This document shows, in pieces, positions 46,709 to 58,779 of a DNA stretch of 64,000 bases. Source of the stretch: Halichoerus grypus (taxonomy: Eukaryota > Chordata > Mammalia > Carnivora > Phocidae); assembly GCF_964656455.1 (NCBI RefSeq), contig NC_135719.1:74488283-74552282 (forward strand). Reading direction: 5' to 3'. How positions within the stretch are numbered: position 1 is the stretch's first letter; every line of letters starts with the position of its first letter. The notes beneath the pieces were generated by a model that had not been told where the DNA came from, did no database searches, and saw only the letters and a list, made by a program, of their open reading frames with translations. Both the position numbers and the translations under genes were made by a program.

Positions 46709-46751
46709 ATCCATCCATCCATCCATCCATCCATCCATCCATCCATCCATC
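46709..46751. repeat. (ATCC)n microsatellite
   Basis: About ten uninterrupted CCAT tetranucleotides followed by a degenerate CATCTAT stretch. The Ser-Ile-His-Pro repeats in translated frames here come from this tract. Confidence 0.96.
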
Positions 46752-48399
46752 ATCTATCATCTAGTATCTCTTCTGTCTTCTTCCCTGACATTTATTTGGA
46801 GTCACCCCATCCTCTTGTCTCTTACTTCATATAGTTTCCCTGGAACTGGCTCCGTTCTTAGAGTGGGTACATGGTGTAAAGGAGTCAAATAATGGATTTC
46901 ATACCCTTGACCACAGAGATTGATTCAAGCAGGTTACAAAGCTCAATGTAGAACAATAATGTTTAGGTTCAGAATTTTTATATTTTAAAAATTGTTGGGG
47001 GAAAAAAGCTCTGTGTGTGTGTGTGTGTATGGGTGCATGTGGTAAGAGGATTGCTGAGAGGAGAGAATTTGGGCCTGAGAGCTACTGAAGCCATCTTATC
47101 ACCTCAACTGAGGAGTTGGGTTGCCTGACAAGGACGTCCAAACAGAAAGAGGCAGAACCAAGTGGCAGTATGAACTTGAATCTCGATTTTAACATTAGAG
47201 GTCCAGGGTCCAGTTGCACATGAACCAGCTTTACCTCCGGACCTCTCAACATATGTCTCTATTTCATTTTTGGGTTAAGCCAATTTGAATGTTTTCCCCA
47301 TTGTAACCAAAAGTGTCTTGGCTAATATATTTCTTTTCCATCAAGCTAAGGTGGTTGCTACCCTAAAAATACTGAGAGAGAAAATACATTCTAGCTGTCA
47401 AATTTGCCATAGGAGGTAGCAAGTTTCCTAGAAGTGTCTAGACCCAGGCATTTGTTTGACAGTGATGCTGACCCCAGGATGGCAAGCATCAGATCAATTG
47501 CCATACAGGATGGACCTTTAGGCCCCATCCATTCCTGAATATCTATGATACCAAAGGCTGGACCGTTACATTCTTGTATATTAAAGTGAAGTGTCTTGAT
47601 GGCTGCCTTTCAAAGACTATTATGGAGTAGAAACTTAAAGTTTTTGGTATCTAAAGTGTCCTTGGAGTTTTAGATTTATTTCCCCGAGTGTTATTTCCAC
47701 ACATGATGCCCTTTTTTCAGTGTACTTCCTGCTCTTTGCCTGGACAGTTTGGGGCATCACGATCTCATCCAGGTGTTACCAGTACACTTGGGCTCTCTGA
47801 GAGGTCTGGGGTGGTGCAGCTCAATCCACGAATGGCCCCTAGGTTTTGTAGAATACTGCTTACACAGCCACATTTTCTGAAAAGGAATTTTAGGTCTTAA
47901 AAGGTATAACATTATAGCACTTTCAGTGAGCATTCAGAAAACATTTTTTGTTGTTGTTGTTCAGAACGTACAAGTCTTCCGAGCTCATTAAAGGGCATTT
48001 TCACCCAAAATGAAAGCTTAACATTTATAACCCCTTTACTTAGAGATATCCACTTTCAAAGATTTTGCACATTTTAATTCTGTCTCATTGTCAGTATGAA
48101 AACATTCATATTCTACAGTACATGTAGTATGCCCTGCTTCTCTTACGCTGCACATTCTATTAAATATTTTCCCACTTCCCTACTAGCTATTCCGAATTTT
48201 AATGACTGTACAATCTCCCCTCTTTGTGTGTTTCACATGTGTTTGGCCATTACCCTCTTGTACTCTGTTAGCTCTCAACTAATTGTGTTGAAGAGGTAGT
48301 TGTCTACCTTAGGTTCACCATTACTGTTTTCTCATCATTAAATCTGTGCTCAGAATTTTAGAAAAGACAGGTGTATTGTATAAGAATGGCTCTCCAATG
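46752..48399. other. single-copy sequence with a short (TG)n at 47012-47028
   Basis: No gene. Only the short TG run was recognised. Confidence 0.4.
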
Positions 48400-48510
48400 C
48401 ATTCATTTGTTATTAATTTATGTGTTTGTGATTTTTGAGTGCCTACTATGGGCATGGCATCTTCTTCCTAGACATTTTTCACAGATCACGAAAATTATGC
48501 TTTAGAACAT
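48400..48510 (-). repeat. L2 3' tail (antisense), weak
   Basis: 'gcattcatttgttattaatt' and 'tttttgagtgcctactatgg' resemble the reverse L2 terminus. Diverged. Confidence 0.45.
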
Positions 48511-48818
48511 TTGTTTAATGATAGCTAAATTTCACACTTGCAAAATTACAAAAAGCTGTGTAAAGATTCAAGGGTCTTTGAAGCCATCTTTGGTTCCACT
48601 TACTTGTCATTATTTAATCAGAAAAGAGCCTTATTGGGACACATATGGTGTAAATAGTTCAAAAGATATTTGGATGTTTTCATGACAGAGGATTTTCTTA
48701 CACTTCAGTCCTTAAAATGTTGCATTTTATTTTTCCACAGCTATGCACTTTTTTTGAAGGTGGTATGTCATTTTTTTTTTCAACCAGAAATTAACCCCTT
48801 TTTTTTCTCTTTCCACAG

Positions 48819-49129
48819 GAAATTTTTCGTTTGTATGGAATTCTTCTGGTTCATAGTACTGTGTGTTTGTAAAAGAAATATGCATGTCTTTAAAGTTCCA
48901 TCACACAAGAGAGAACTTGTTTCATCCACTGATTTGAATGGAACTGAACTTTAAAAGAACAGGTCTCTACATACGCAACTTAGAAATCTTAAAACACTGA
49001 ATGAAAGGAAAGTCCTGCTTATCCCACCAAATGTTTGCTGAAGAGACTCAACTGGAGACTGAAAGAGAATGACAGAAAACATCTGAACTCAGCTAATCAC
49101 CTTTCCGAGCTGTCCTGCATTGATCGGGG
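48819..49129 (+). other. candidate noncoding exon with strong splice signals
   Basis: A 311-base segment is preceded by a long T/C tract ending TTTTCTCTTTCCACAG (AG at 48817-48818) and followed by GTAAGTGA (GT at 49130-49131). Both match vertebrate splice consensus well. The segment has several ATGs, each followed soon by an in-frame stop, and no frame is open throughout. If real it would be a 5' UTR exon of a distant gene or an lncRNA exon. No repeat is recognised inside it. I do not recognise the gene. Alternative: a chance pair of splice-like sites. Confidence 0.35.
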
Positions 49130-49131
49130 GT

Positions 49132-50374
49132 AAGTGAAACTTGGTGGGTTTCATTTCTGAGGGGGCTTTATTACCTCTTCACTTCTGAGCATAAATTATT
49201 CTGAATTTAAATTTCAGGTTTGGGGTTTGATACCCTCTCAGACTAAAATCAACATTTTCTCCCTCCTAAAACGTCTCTTTTGCATACTATTTGGTGACTC
49301 ATGAATTACACATGTAAAACTGAAAAATAAAAGGTGAGACAAACTCCTTAATACCCCAGGAGAATTTTCAACTACTTTGAGATTTGGCCGTGAAGCACTT
49401 GCTGCTTTTTCGTCTGGTATCGCTGGAGTGAAAACGGACCCGAAATCCCAACTGCACTGCTGCTGAATTCACATTCGTTCATAGATGAGAAAGAGATATT
49501 TTCTCAATTCCCTGCTTTTCTTTCAAACTTCTCCTCTTAGATCTACTACGGGCTACTTAAAATAGATCCACTTACAGCCTCATGAGGGGCCTTTATAAAA
49601 TGCCATCCTTATACCCAACCTCACTTCTATTCTCAGCAGCTCTCGCCTGGCCCCTATTTGAAGATAATAAGACCTCCCTATATATTCATTTAGAAGCTGA
49701 GTTTTGCCCTTGATGTTACATTTTATATTGATTATCAATTAAATTTTAGGTTGCAGTTAAGCTTAAGTACTTTTTACACATAGGGAATACAGCACACACT
49801 GAATTTTTTTAATAAAAGCTTCCCTGAGGGTAACATTTCTATTGCATTGCAGTATATCATATGAGCCTTTTATGGCATCTTCAGTTTGTGGACAAGTATA
49901 TTCAATATGATTTGTCCAACTTTATTTATTATGCTATAAAGTTTACTTTCAACATTTAAAATGCTCTTCTTGATATCTAGGTATTTAATGCCGGATATCA
50001 TGCTATCATTGAAGAATCAAAAGTTATGGAAGAGGAATTAGTTCTGGGTTCTGTGCTGACAGATGTGTACTTTCACCACGGGCTGGCTTTATGACTATGT
50101 TCAAATCAATTAATCACACTGTGTCTAATATTATTTGAACATGAGGCAATATTATTCTGTCTTTATAGAGACCTCGAGCCTTTCCTTACGATCATAACCA
50201 CCTTTATAGATTCTCACTGACGGCTGCCCCAAGTTTATGCCCACTGTACGTTTTTGAAGTTTTGGTCTATGCGGTACTCTCATTTTATGATCGAAAATTA
50301 GTGGCAACTCAATGTGGGAACATTTTTCCATCAGCTGGCTGTGCCTCTTAACAGTGATAGAAACAATAACTAAT
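49132..50374. other. single-copy sequence
   Basis: Intron-like AT-rich sequence downstream of the exon candidate. No repeat recognised. Confidence 0.4.
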
Positions 50375-50495
50375 AAAAAAACTAATTGTAAGTAACTTAT
50401 CCGAGCCACACTGCTCTTAAGTCATGAAGCCAAGATTCAGATAACAACTGTTGGACTCCAGAGTCCGAATTCTTTATCTATCGTCTACGTTACAA
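50375..50495 (-). repeat. MIR SINE fragment (antisense)
   Basis: 'gtaagtaacttatccgagcc', 'agccaagattcagataacaa' and 'ttggactccagagtccgaat' match the head half of reverse MIR. Confidence 0.7.
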
Positions 50496-50741
50496 ATGTA
50501 TTAAGTATATCCATTCACTTAGAATTTTTAAAGGATTTTTTACTTAACTGTTTCCAAAAAGGAGTCGATGCAGCTTTCTGTAAAACATCAACACACAAGG
50601 CATTTAAAAATTAGGCTAAAACAAGGGGTCGTAAACATAGAAAAATGGAGGTGAAATTATTACAATTAAAAACTAAAACCTGCACTAAACTGACTACTGC
50701 AATATTAACAGGAATTTAGGAATGCTCTTTACAGACAAGGC

Positions 50742-50760
50742 AAAAAAAAAAAAAAAAAAA
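50742..50760. repeat. poly-A run
   Basis: Nineteen A residues without a recognisable retroelement upstream. Confidence 0.9.
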
Positions 50761-51182
50761 GGAAAAGGAAAATGTGATGGGTTATATGACTCTCGTTTAA
50801 TAAAAGAAAATATTTACACATTTCTCAGTAGGGGCAAACTTTGTTCTGATATTAAATTCCAACAATTTATAGCATGAATCCTTTCTTCCCTCCTTTATTT
50901 GTTCACTCAACAACTATTTATTGAATGCCTTTTATGGCTTCAGTATTATGCCTGTCACTGGGGACTCGGCAGTGAGCAAAATAGTTTACTGTCCTGTACA
51001 GTAGTGGAGGAAATGACCACTAGTTTGGAATTATAAAACCTGATCATTGCTATGTGGAAAGGAGCACGGTTCTATGAAAGCACATTACAAGAGAATATGA
51101 CCTCGACTTGGGATTTAGGAGACGTTTCCCTAAGAAGTGATGTTAGCGCTGAAATCTCAAGGATAAGCGGAAGCTATTTAGA

Positions 51183-51358
51183 TCCTTGCCTATCACGGGG
51201 CCACCCATAGACCAACAGCACTGGCAGCAGCTGGGAGCTTCGTAGAGATGCAGAATTTCAGGCCCCAGCTTGGACCTGCTGACTCACAATCTGCTTCTGT
51301 TTTAACAAGATCCACAGGTATTTCTTTTGAACATTAAAGTTTGAGAGGCACTGATCTA
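51183..51358 (+). mobile_element. MER5A-type hAT-Charlie remnant
   Basis: 'accaacagcactggcagcag', 'ctgggagcttcgtagagatg', 'cagaatttcaggccccagct', 'gttttaacaagatccacagg' and 'aaagtttgagaggcactg' match the MER5A layout. It is nested in the L2 copy, so it is younger than that L2. Confidence 0.82.
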
Positions 51359-51696
51359 GGGGAAATGGGACAAAGGGAGCAGCGTGTTCAAAGCCTCAAC
51401 GGTAGGAAGGAGGATTGAGGAACTAAAATACAGGCTAGGTGGCTGCAGCCTTTGTAGTAAAAGGAAGGGGGCTTGGCAGGAGAAGGTAGTGGAGACCTAA
51501 GCATGCTGGGGCCACCTATGCAGAGCTCTGTAGGCCTGAGAGACATGAGATCTTTGAAGATTTCTAAGCAGAGGAAGAAGATACTGAGATTTGTCTTTGG
51601 AAAACATCACCCCGCAGTGCAGAGCAGAGGGCATTTGGAGTGGAAGCAGAGTGCCAGTTTGGTCTCTATTATGGTGTCTGGGTAAAAGATGATAGT

Positions 51697-51770
51697 GTAG
51701 AGATGGTGAGAAGTAGAGAGATTTGAGAGATATGTAGAGATGGTGAGAAGTAGAGAGATTATTTGAGAGG
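51697..51770. repeat. 37-bp tandem duplication
   Basis: A segment beginning GTAGAGATGGTGAGAAGTAG occurs at 51697 and again at 51734, with a third partial similarity after 51771. It is a local duplication inside the L2 copy. Confidence 0.85.
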
Positions 51771-52138
51771 AGTAGAGAGATTTGAGAAATTAATTGGCTT
51801 TGGTTTAGTTTTAATATGAGGGAAAAGGAAGTGAAAGGTCAGGGATTATTCCCAAATTTCAAACTTGCCCCTTCTGGATGGATAAAGATATTGAGATAGA
51901 GAATCACTGAAGGACGACCAGATTTGGAGGGGAAATAACCAGTTGGGTCTCAGACATGCTGAATTGCAGGTGTTTCTGAGACATTGGAGGTATCGAAGAG
52001 GTTGTTAGAAAGTGGATTCCCACTGGTCTGGATTAGAGATACACATTTTAGGAAGATGCAAACGCAAAAAAGCTTTTCATTGTACTGTCTCTTGTATTGA
52101 ATTCCAATAACACTTGCTAATTTAATGAAAACATTTTT

Positions 52139-52347
52139 TTAAAGATTTTATTTATTTATTTTGAGAGAGAGAGAGAGAATGAGTCTGAGTGCGGGGAGGG
52201 GCAAAGGAAGAGGGAGAGAGAGAATTTCAAGCAGACTCATGCTGAGTGTGGAGCCAGTCTCAGGGCTCAATCTCACAACCCTGAGATCATGACCAGAGCC
52301 AAAATCAAGAGTTGAGTGCTTAACCAAAGGAGCCACCCAGGTGCCCC
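52139..52347 (-). mobile_element. SINEC, older copy
   Basis: A complete antisense SINE with poly-T, GAGAGA body and 'ccacccaggtgcccc' head. TTAATGAAAACATTTTT (52122-52138) and TTAATGAAAGCATTTTT (52348-52364) are target duplications with one mismatch. Confidence 0.96.
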
Positions 52348-52564
52348 TTAATGAAAGCATTTTTATAGAGTGCCAGATTAATATAGTCCAGCTCCCCTGT
52401 TTTCTGTTGTTTGAAGTAGATTCTGGAATAGAGATAATCTGAGAGAAATAGTCAATATATTTTTTAGACTTTCTCAAATATTGATTGTCTTGACTAGGCT
52501 TTGGCAGAAGTTGGATGGACCTGATCTAAAAATTGAATTCCGTGTGCCTTAAGCATGAATATTA

Positions 52565-52630
52565 TATGTTGCCAATTGCCTAGCCCATAATAGACCCACA
52601 ATAATATTTGAATTGCTGATTATTGAAGTG
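52565..52630 (+). repeat. MIR/L2 3' tail (sense), short
   Basis: 'tgcctagcccataatagacc' and 'cacaataatatttgaattg' resemble the shared 3' tail. Short, so tentative. Confidence 0.45.
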
Positions 52631-52703
52631 AGAGCTGTATATTTTAGGTATCTGACTTGCAGGTGGTAAACCTGGTATTCTATTATGAAAATTAATGATC
52701 CTG

Positions 52704-52903
52704 GGGTGCCTGGGTGGCTCAGTTGGTTAAGCGACTGCCTTCGGCTCAGGTCATGATCCGGAGTCCCGGGATCGAGTCCCGCATCAGGCTACCTGCTCAG
52801 CAGGGAGTCTGCTTCTCCCTCTCCCGCTCCCCCCTCTTGTGCTCTTTCTCTCTCTCACTCTGTCTCTCAAATAAATAAATAAAATCTTTAAAAAAAAAAA
52901 AAA
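52704..52903 (+). mobile_element. SINEC, intact
   Basis: Head 'gggtgcctgggtggctcag', CT-rich middle, AATAAATAAATAAAATCTTT and an A14-type tail. GAAAATTAATGATCCTG is duplicated perfectly at 52687-52703 and 52904-52920. Confidence 0.97.
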
Positions 52904-52920
52904 GAAAATTAATGATCCTG

Positions 52921-54519
52921 ATAAACCTTCTCATTCAAATATAGTGTCATCCTACCTCTATGCAGAGAAGGGCTGCAGAGGTGCATCTGAGCTGTGCTAA
53001 AGCTCATCTCTAAAATACCTTTGATTCTGCTCAAATAAGTGGACAGATATAAGTAGTGTGGAAGATATAATTTGACTAGAAAATTTAAGTGGAAATTTGA
53101 TCAGTCAATCAAATTAGCTATAAAGATATAAATGTGACTTTTATAGAGTAAGTTTACTGGCCACAAAATATATACCCAGGAGGTTTCATAAATTAACCCA
53201 TTGTGTGGAGGGAGGAGTTGGAATCATGGGGTAATTATAAAACTTTCTAGGAACTGGTATGGTAAAAGACATCAGTCATATTCCTGAAGACGTACACTGG
53301 AGGACCTGTTGGTAGGCATTACTTGAATTAGCTTGGGGGTGGGTATTCTGGGAATGAGAAGCCGGGGGGGTAGAAGCATGGTTGGCCCTCAGGGAGTAAG
53401 AGCAGTTAGTGGTTTGTGACTATGAATAGCAGTATTTCATTATCTTAACAGCCAACATGGCCTGTTCAGTTACCTCCTGGCTGAATACCAGCCCTGCCTG
53501 AAATTATGCATTTGAATCGGAAGAAATGAATCCAGTGATCTTTGATTTGAGTTTGGTTAATATTCAGCGATTATTTTTTAGCAGTGATTAGCCTATAGGT
53601 TCATCTGCTTTTTAAGCCATACAGAAGAAGTTATGTCATGGGTGATGGAAGAAATGACTGGTGTTTACTGTCTTTGGCAGGAGGGCAATAAATGTGACAC
53701 ATCCTAATGGGATTTTGTATTTCCAAGTAAGAAAGGTGGGAAAGAGGTAAAATACAGACCAGTTGTGCACCGTTATACTTAGAATATGGTCTTTCGAAGG
53801 GCTGTTCCAACTGCCTTTGATTCTCGAAGGGTTTTATGGTCCAGGCTCTGAGAAAGCATTGGATCAGGGCTCTTAGCTGAGATTATACGACTTAGAGGCT
53901 GAGGCGGCACAGCTCACAATAATCCTGCCGTGGAAAGCTCATTTTCCTGACCACTTCGTCTCTTCGGGCTGAAAGAGTAGGAGTCAAATAAGCCAGAAAG
54001 AGCTATCAGCTGGGTTCAGGTACTGGAAGAAGTCCAGCTTTCTCTTTCTTGGCGCTGGTGTGCTTCTGAGACCCTGCACTCTTTTCTACCTTCTCTGTCC
54101 ATCTTTCCACCTGTGTTCTGTGTTCTTGATCATGATCCCCATATCATATTGTGATTTCACTTCAGCTTCTGAAATACACTTTAATAATTAAAGTCATCTC
54201 TGATTATTTCTTCCAAGTGATAGTTAAAGCTTAGGTTCATCACTTAGGAACCTTGCCTGGGCCTTGATCAATCTGACCATTATCAACCAAGCCACTTTTC
54301 CTAGACTCCTTAATGACTCTGAATGACTACGTTGCCACTTCTCCTATGTTTGGGGGAATATCTATTGTAAATGATACTATGACATTTTTGTACTGCCCTT
54401 TAAACATTAGTTTAATGCCAGACTTTAAAGATTATGCTTGTAGAAAATGTAGCTTTCTCTAAAATAGGCAGATTCATCCACTCTGAAAACTTGATTTGAC
54501 TGATTTATAAACAAAAATA
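52921..54519. other. single-copy sequence, 1.6 kb
   Basis: No gene and no clear repeat. Confidence 0.4.
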
Positions 54520-54880
54520 TGTGCTATGGTGAGCACTGTGAATTGTGTAGGACTGTTGAATCACAGACCTGTACCTCTGAAATAAAGAATACATTATATG
54601 TTAGAAAAAAAAAAAAAGAAGATAGCAGGAGGAGAAGAATGAAGGGGGGGGGAATCAGAGGGGGAGACGAACCATGAGAGACTATGGACTCTGAGAAACA
54701 AACTGAGGGTTCTGGGGGGGGTGGGGGGATGGGTTAGCCTGGTGATGGGTATTAAAGAGGGCACGTATTGAATGGAGCACTGGGTGTTATACGCAAACAA
54801 TGAATCATGGAACACTACATCAAAAACTAATGATGTGTGGTGATTAACATAACATAATAAAATAAAATTTAAAAAAATGT
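54520..54880 (+). mobile_element. LINE-1 3' UTR end (sense)
   Basis: Typical of younger carnivore L1 3' UTRs: 'atcacagacctgtacctctg', a poly-A patch, G-rich runs (G9 and G8/G6 near 54644-54728), 'actgggtgttatacgcaaac', 'aatcatggaacactacatca' and 'ggtgattaacataacataat', then the A-rich end. Only the 3' end is present. Confidence 0.9.
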
Positions 54881-56148
54881 TAAATTATGATTCCTAGATG
54901 CATATGTTGGTAACTGGAATAACATAGGATTAACATATGATCGTAGTTTAGTGTTTTTCTTTTGTTTATTTGATGAGTGGTGTGGATTCCATGAAGAAGA
55001 ACAATCTCAGGATAGAGGTTTAAGGAAAAAAACAGGATCTTATTCCACATGTTGCATTGAAAAAAATTTATTATAGGATTTTGGCTATATTTTTTCCTCC
55101 AGTCCCTCTTATTCGCAATAATAGATAATAATGGTCCTACTTATGAGTACTTAAATGCACTTGTATCATAATGCCAAATTAATCAATGCTTCAATGTTAA
55201 AATCATCAATATTAAAGTAACCTCATCATTTTCATTTCAAACTTCAAGGTTTTAAGATATATTTTTTGTAACTGAGACTTTTTTTTTTTGCTTTTCCCAA
55301 ACAAAAAAACCTTAAATAAAGGAATATCTCTGTTTCTTGAGAACCAAGAGATGAAATGATCTTACTCTCATATATAAATACATGTCAAACTTAAACTTGG
55401 AAGGATTATTCCATTTCTATAACATTTAATAGGAAATTACGACCTTCAGATAATCTCAAAATTGAGCTAGATTTCATCTTCATCCCCAAAAGAATGGGCA
55501 CAGTCCTAAAAATTCCCCTGTTTAGTAAATACCCACAGGACATTTATCTCATGGAGGGGTGGCTTTAATAGAGCCAAATAGTCAGTTTAGCATGGCCTTA
55601 GAGAAAACAAAGATCTCATTCAGTCCAAGGCGTTATCGAAACTGTGTAATTACCTTCAGTAGGACGTTATGCATTATTTCTCTTACTGTTGGAAATATGT
55701 GAGATATAGGCTAATTTATCACATCCTCAACTCTTGTCAGCTCTATAAAATTCTGTTGTTTCACTTCCCAGATAATTTTTCCTTGTAAAACTTTCTTTCT
55801 TTTGTCTCCTAATAAATATGCCCTTTCTAAATCTTTTTTTCTTTGAAAATGAAAGGACTAAAAGGACTACTTTTGTAATTAAAAGTCATTTAAAAATAAC
55901 CTCAGAAGATTGTTTCTAGATATCAAAACATCTTTATGATCCCATTTCTATGGCAAGAAAGACAAGCAACCAGGATCCTGTACATTTCACTGTAGTCTAC
56001 ATTAATTACCTTCTATTAAAAAATGACAAAGACCTTTTTGAAAGGGAATCTGGCACTCTTTCCACAGAAATGATGGCAGGCACCCGACTTTGCTGATTTC
56101 TTGACACTTCTAATTACCTGTATTCATTTGAAATCGTTTCCTTTGTAG
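54881..56148. other. single-copy sequence, repeat-poor
   Basis: AT-rich, with no repeat or gene recognised. Confidence 0.4.
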
Positions 56149-56286
56149 AGAGTTATTGGCATGATTTTCCGAGAACAAGAGGAAAATGGAAAACATTTTA
56201 GCAAGTTAAGGAAAAAAAAATCAACAGTATCATTGTTTGCCGCTTTTGTTGAAACTACCTACACGAGTCATTTGAGGGACATGAAG
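56149..56286 (+). other. exon-like segment, 46 open codons
   Basis: The segment is preceded by TTTCCTTTGTAG (AG at 56147-56148) and followed by GTAAAT after ATGAAG (GT at 56287-56288). It is 138 bases, divisible by three, and the phase-0 frame is open throughout, starting R-V-I-G-M-I-F-R-E-Q. The frame also runs past the donor site to 56388, so openness is weak evidence. The acceptor pyrimidine tract is poor. I recognise no domain. Confidence 0.2.
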
Positions 56287-57652
56287 GTAAATGAAAGGTT
56301 ATACTTTGCCCTGCACGTTGTTGCTGGTATTTGTAATGTCAATAACTGTAGAAGGTTGTCAGGAAACTGGAGAGATAAAGGTCAATAGCAATGACAAATA
56401 TATCATTGTATGTGTTTGAATATGCAATATCAGCCCAATCTGCCAGTGGAGGCTTTCACACCCTGGAAATATCAATCAGGTGCTATATGAAACCCACCCA
56501 TTGTTCTCTAGTCTCCTAGAATGTAATGGGGAGATCCAAAGATTGAAAACCCATCTGAGATTTCTTTGGGGTAGGGGGTGGTATCATAGTCATTGCTGAA
56601 TACACACAGAAATGCTCATCATATCTTTTAAAAATGGGACTTAAAAGCACATTAAAAGTTATTCTGTCTCTCAGATTGCTTCACTGGTGGGGAAATGGAA
56701 CATTTTTCCTTTCACCCAAATGGGAAGACTCAATTCAGTTTTGTATATCATTGCAATGGGGTAGATGCCAGAGACTTTCAGTGATATAAGCAAAATTAAA
56801 TATTAACTATGTCTCTCACGCAATCTTGACAAAAATTTAGTTGGGCTAATGGCAAACCTTTATGGCAAGTTCTGCCTCCTGTTGATTCTGACATGTTAGA
56901 AAGCATGGTCATTTGTATTCAATAATAAATTATTTACAAATGAAATGCACAATAGGTTACTTAAACCGTTGTCTCTACTAAGAACAGACTTGTTAAAATG
57001 CATTTTGCTGGAGCCAAACCAAAGTATTCAGATTCAGTAGACAAACACATCTATCTTCCTTTTAGTGAATTGTGCTAAAGAATTCACTTAAAACCTTTCG
57101 GGAAATGAAAAGCAAAAATAAAATAGCAAGAGATCTTTTAAATGAATGTGCTTCAACTTGGTCTCGAAGAACACCTGCAGGACATAAAGGCGGTGTGTCT
57201 GAAACACAGAGGGATCGTATTTTACGGATATTACTTTTTAATTTTTGCATCTGCTGATACTCTCCATTAACATAAGATATTTGGAAAAATCTACTCTTCC
57301 TGAGATGTTCTGCATTTTCTTGGGTCCCTAATGCTGACCCAATGCATTAGCCATCCTTCCCGGATGCACAGACGGGCCACATGGGAGGAGAAGTGAAAAA
57401 GAGATCTGCTCCCAAAGAGTGCACAGAGTGACAGGCAAAAGAGCAGTAAACTCAGCCGCACCCTGAGGTGACAGAATAAGAAAAAAGGCTGGAGGGGACA
57501 GAGAGGGCCTGAAGGAGAAAAGAGATGGAAAGAAAGGTAGAACTGATTTAGGGAGGGGAAAAGAAAGAAGGGGCATCATGAAGGCAAAATATACAAATAA
57601 TTTAACATAATAAATATAAAATTGTTACATAGAACTGAGATTTACTGAACCT
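56287..57652. other. single-copy sequence
   Basis: No repeat recognised. Opposite short frames at 57062-57257 overlap on both strands and look like chance. Confidence 0.4.
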
Positions 57653-57677
57653 GGAGAGAGAGAGAGAGAGAAAGAGG

Positions 57678-57708
<31 letters not shown>

Positions 57709-57709
57709 T
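57653..57709. repeat. (GA)n microsatellite
   Basis: About 57 bases of GA dinucleotides with a few AAG/GGA interruptions. The Ser/Leu-rich minus-strand frames here are translations of this tract. Confidence 0.95.
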
Positions 57710-58579
57710 TGTAGAGGTTGAGAGAAAAATGGGATAATATTCGGAAAGCTGATCAGAAGAGAAAGTCCTAGACAGAGGGAAAGGGAAACAGAACCAGCCG
57801 AGTCCTTGATGTTTTCCAGGCAAGGTGTCTGTTCATTCAAGGGACAGTGGGCCAGAGGCGCCAACTCACCTGTCTTCTGCACAGGCTGTCCGTAAACGGA
57901 CCTGTTAGAAAACTGTGTGCCCCGTCCATTGCAGTGACTCTACAGTGCGCTTGTACATTCCCTTTTCACTTTTAAATATTCTAGAGAGTTCACTATGGAG
58001 ATTTTACAGAGAGTTTTATTTCTTAAGCTCAAATTATTTCCAGGGAAATAATAATTTTAAAAGTCCTCAAGCAAAAACCACAAATGAGTTAAGTAGGACA
58101 TGTTGATATTGGATTATTTTATCTTTCACTGGTTTCCTTTTGTGTTTAGTTAGTTTTTGATTACATTCTGACCTTCAGATAAGACTCCGATGTAAGTAAA
58201 CAGTCTGGCTAAATTCACCATGTGCCAAATGACAGCTATAGTACTGTCCCCGAGGTCTTATTTATTTTGCTTTTTATTTTTTGTAAATTGAATTTATATA
58301 AACAGAAGTAGACCTTTACTTTTGTCTTCTTACTTGAAGGTGGCATTTTCTTCATGAAGGTAACTAAAAAAGTTTAAGAGCAATGAAAGGGCTCCTGTGC
58401 ACTCGGTATATGGTAAATAGAGTTAACTTTTCTTTGTCATTTCAGCAACCTCCATGCAGGTGCTGGAAACAATAGAGTCCGGGTCTGTCTGTGCTGAGGT
58501 GTCTCCTGTTTAAAGGCTAATACCAAAGTGAGGGTTTATATTTTTTCATTTATTTCTTGCCCTCCATTTTTGGGGGGTA
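57710..58579. other. single-copy sequence up to the assembly gap
   Basis: No gene. A strong donor-like CAG|GTGAGT occurs on the minus strand at 57864-57872, without a convincing acceptor partner. Confidence 0.4.
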
Positions 58580-58779
58580 NNNNNNNNNNNNNNNNNNNNN
58601 NNNNNNNNNNNNNNNNNNNNNNNNNNNNNNNNNNNNNNNNNNNNNNNNNNNNNNNNNNNNNNNNNNNNNNNNNNNNNNNNNNNNNNNNNNNNNNNNNNNN
58701 NNNNNNNNNNNNNNNNNNNNNNNNNNNNNNNNNNNNNNNNNNNNNNNNNNNNNNNNNNNNNNNNNNNNNNNNNNNNNNN
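58580..58779. other. assembly gap (200 N)
   Basis: Exactly 200 unknown bases, so the length may be nominal. Frames that cross it are meaningless. Confidence 0.99.

Larger units (their letters stand above)
50885..52040 (-). mobile_element. L2 LINE, 3' half (antisense), split by a MER5-type element
   Basis: It begins 'tttgttcactcaacaactat' and continues through 'cactggggactcggcagtg', 'gagctctgtaggcctgagag' and 'tgagatctttgaagatttct'. The right end near 51830-51990 reads 'aggtcagggattattcccaa' and 'gtctcagacatgctgaattg'. The order is that of reverse L2 reaching into ORF2. A MER5-type transposon (about 51183-51358) interrupts it, and a 37-bp local duplication lies at 51697-51770. Confidence 0.8.

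Noticed and set aside
57864..57872. Minus-strand CAG|GTGAGT donor-like site
   Set aside because: The nearest acceptor-like site would give a 32-base microexon, which is unlikely without transcript evidence.
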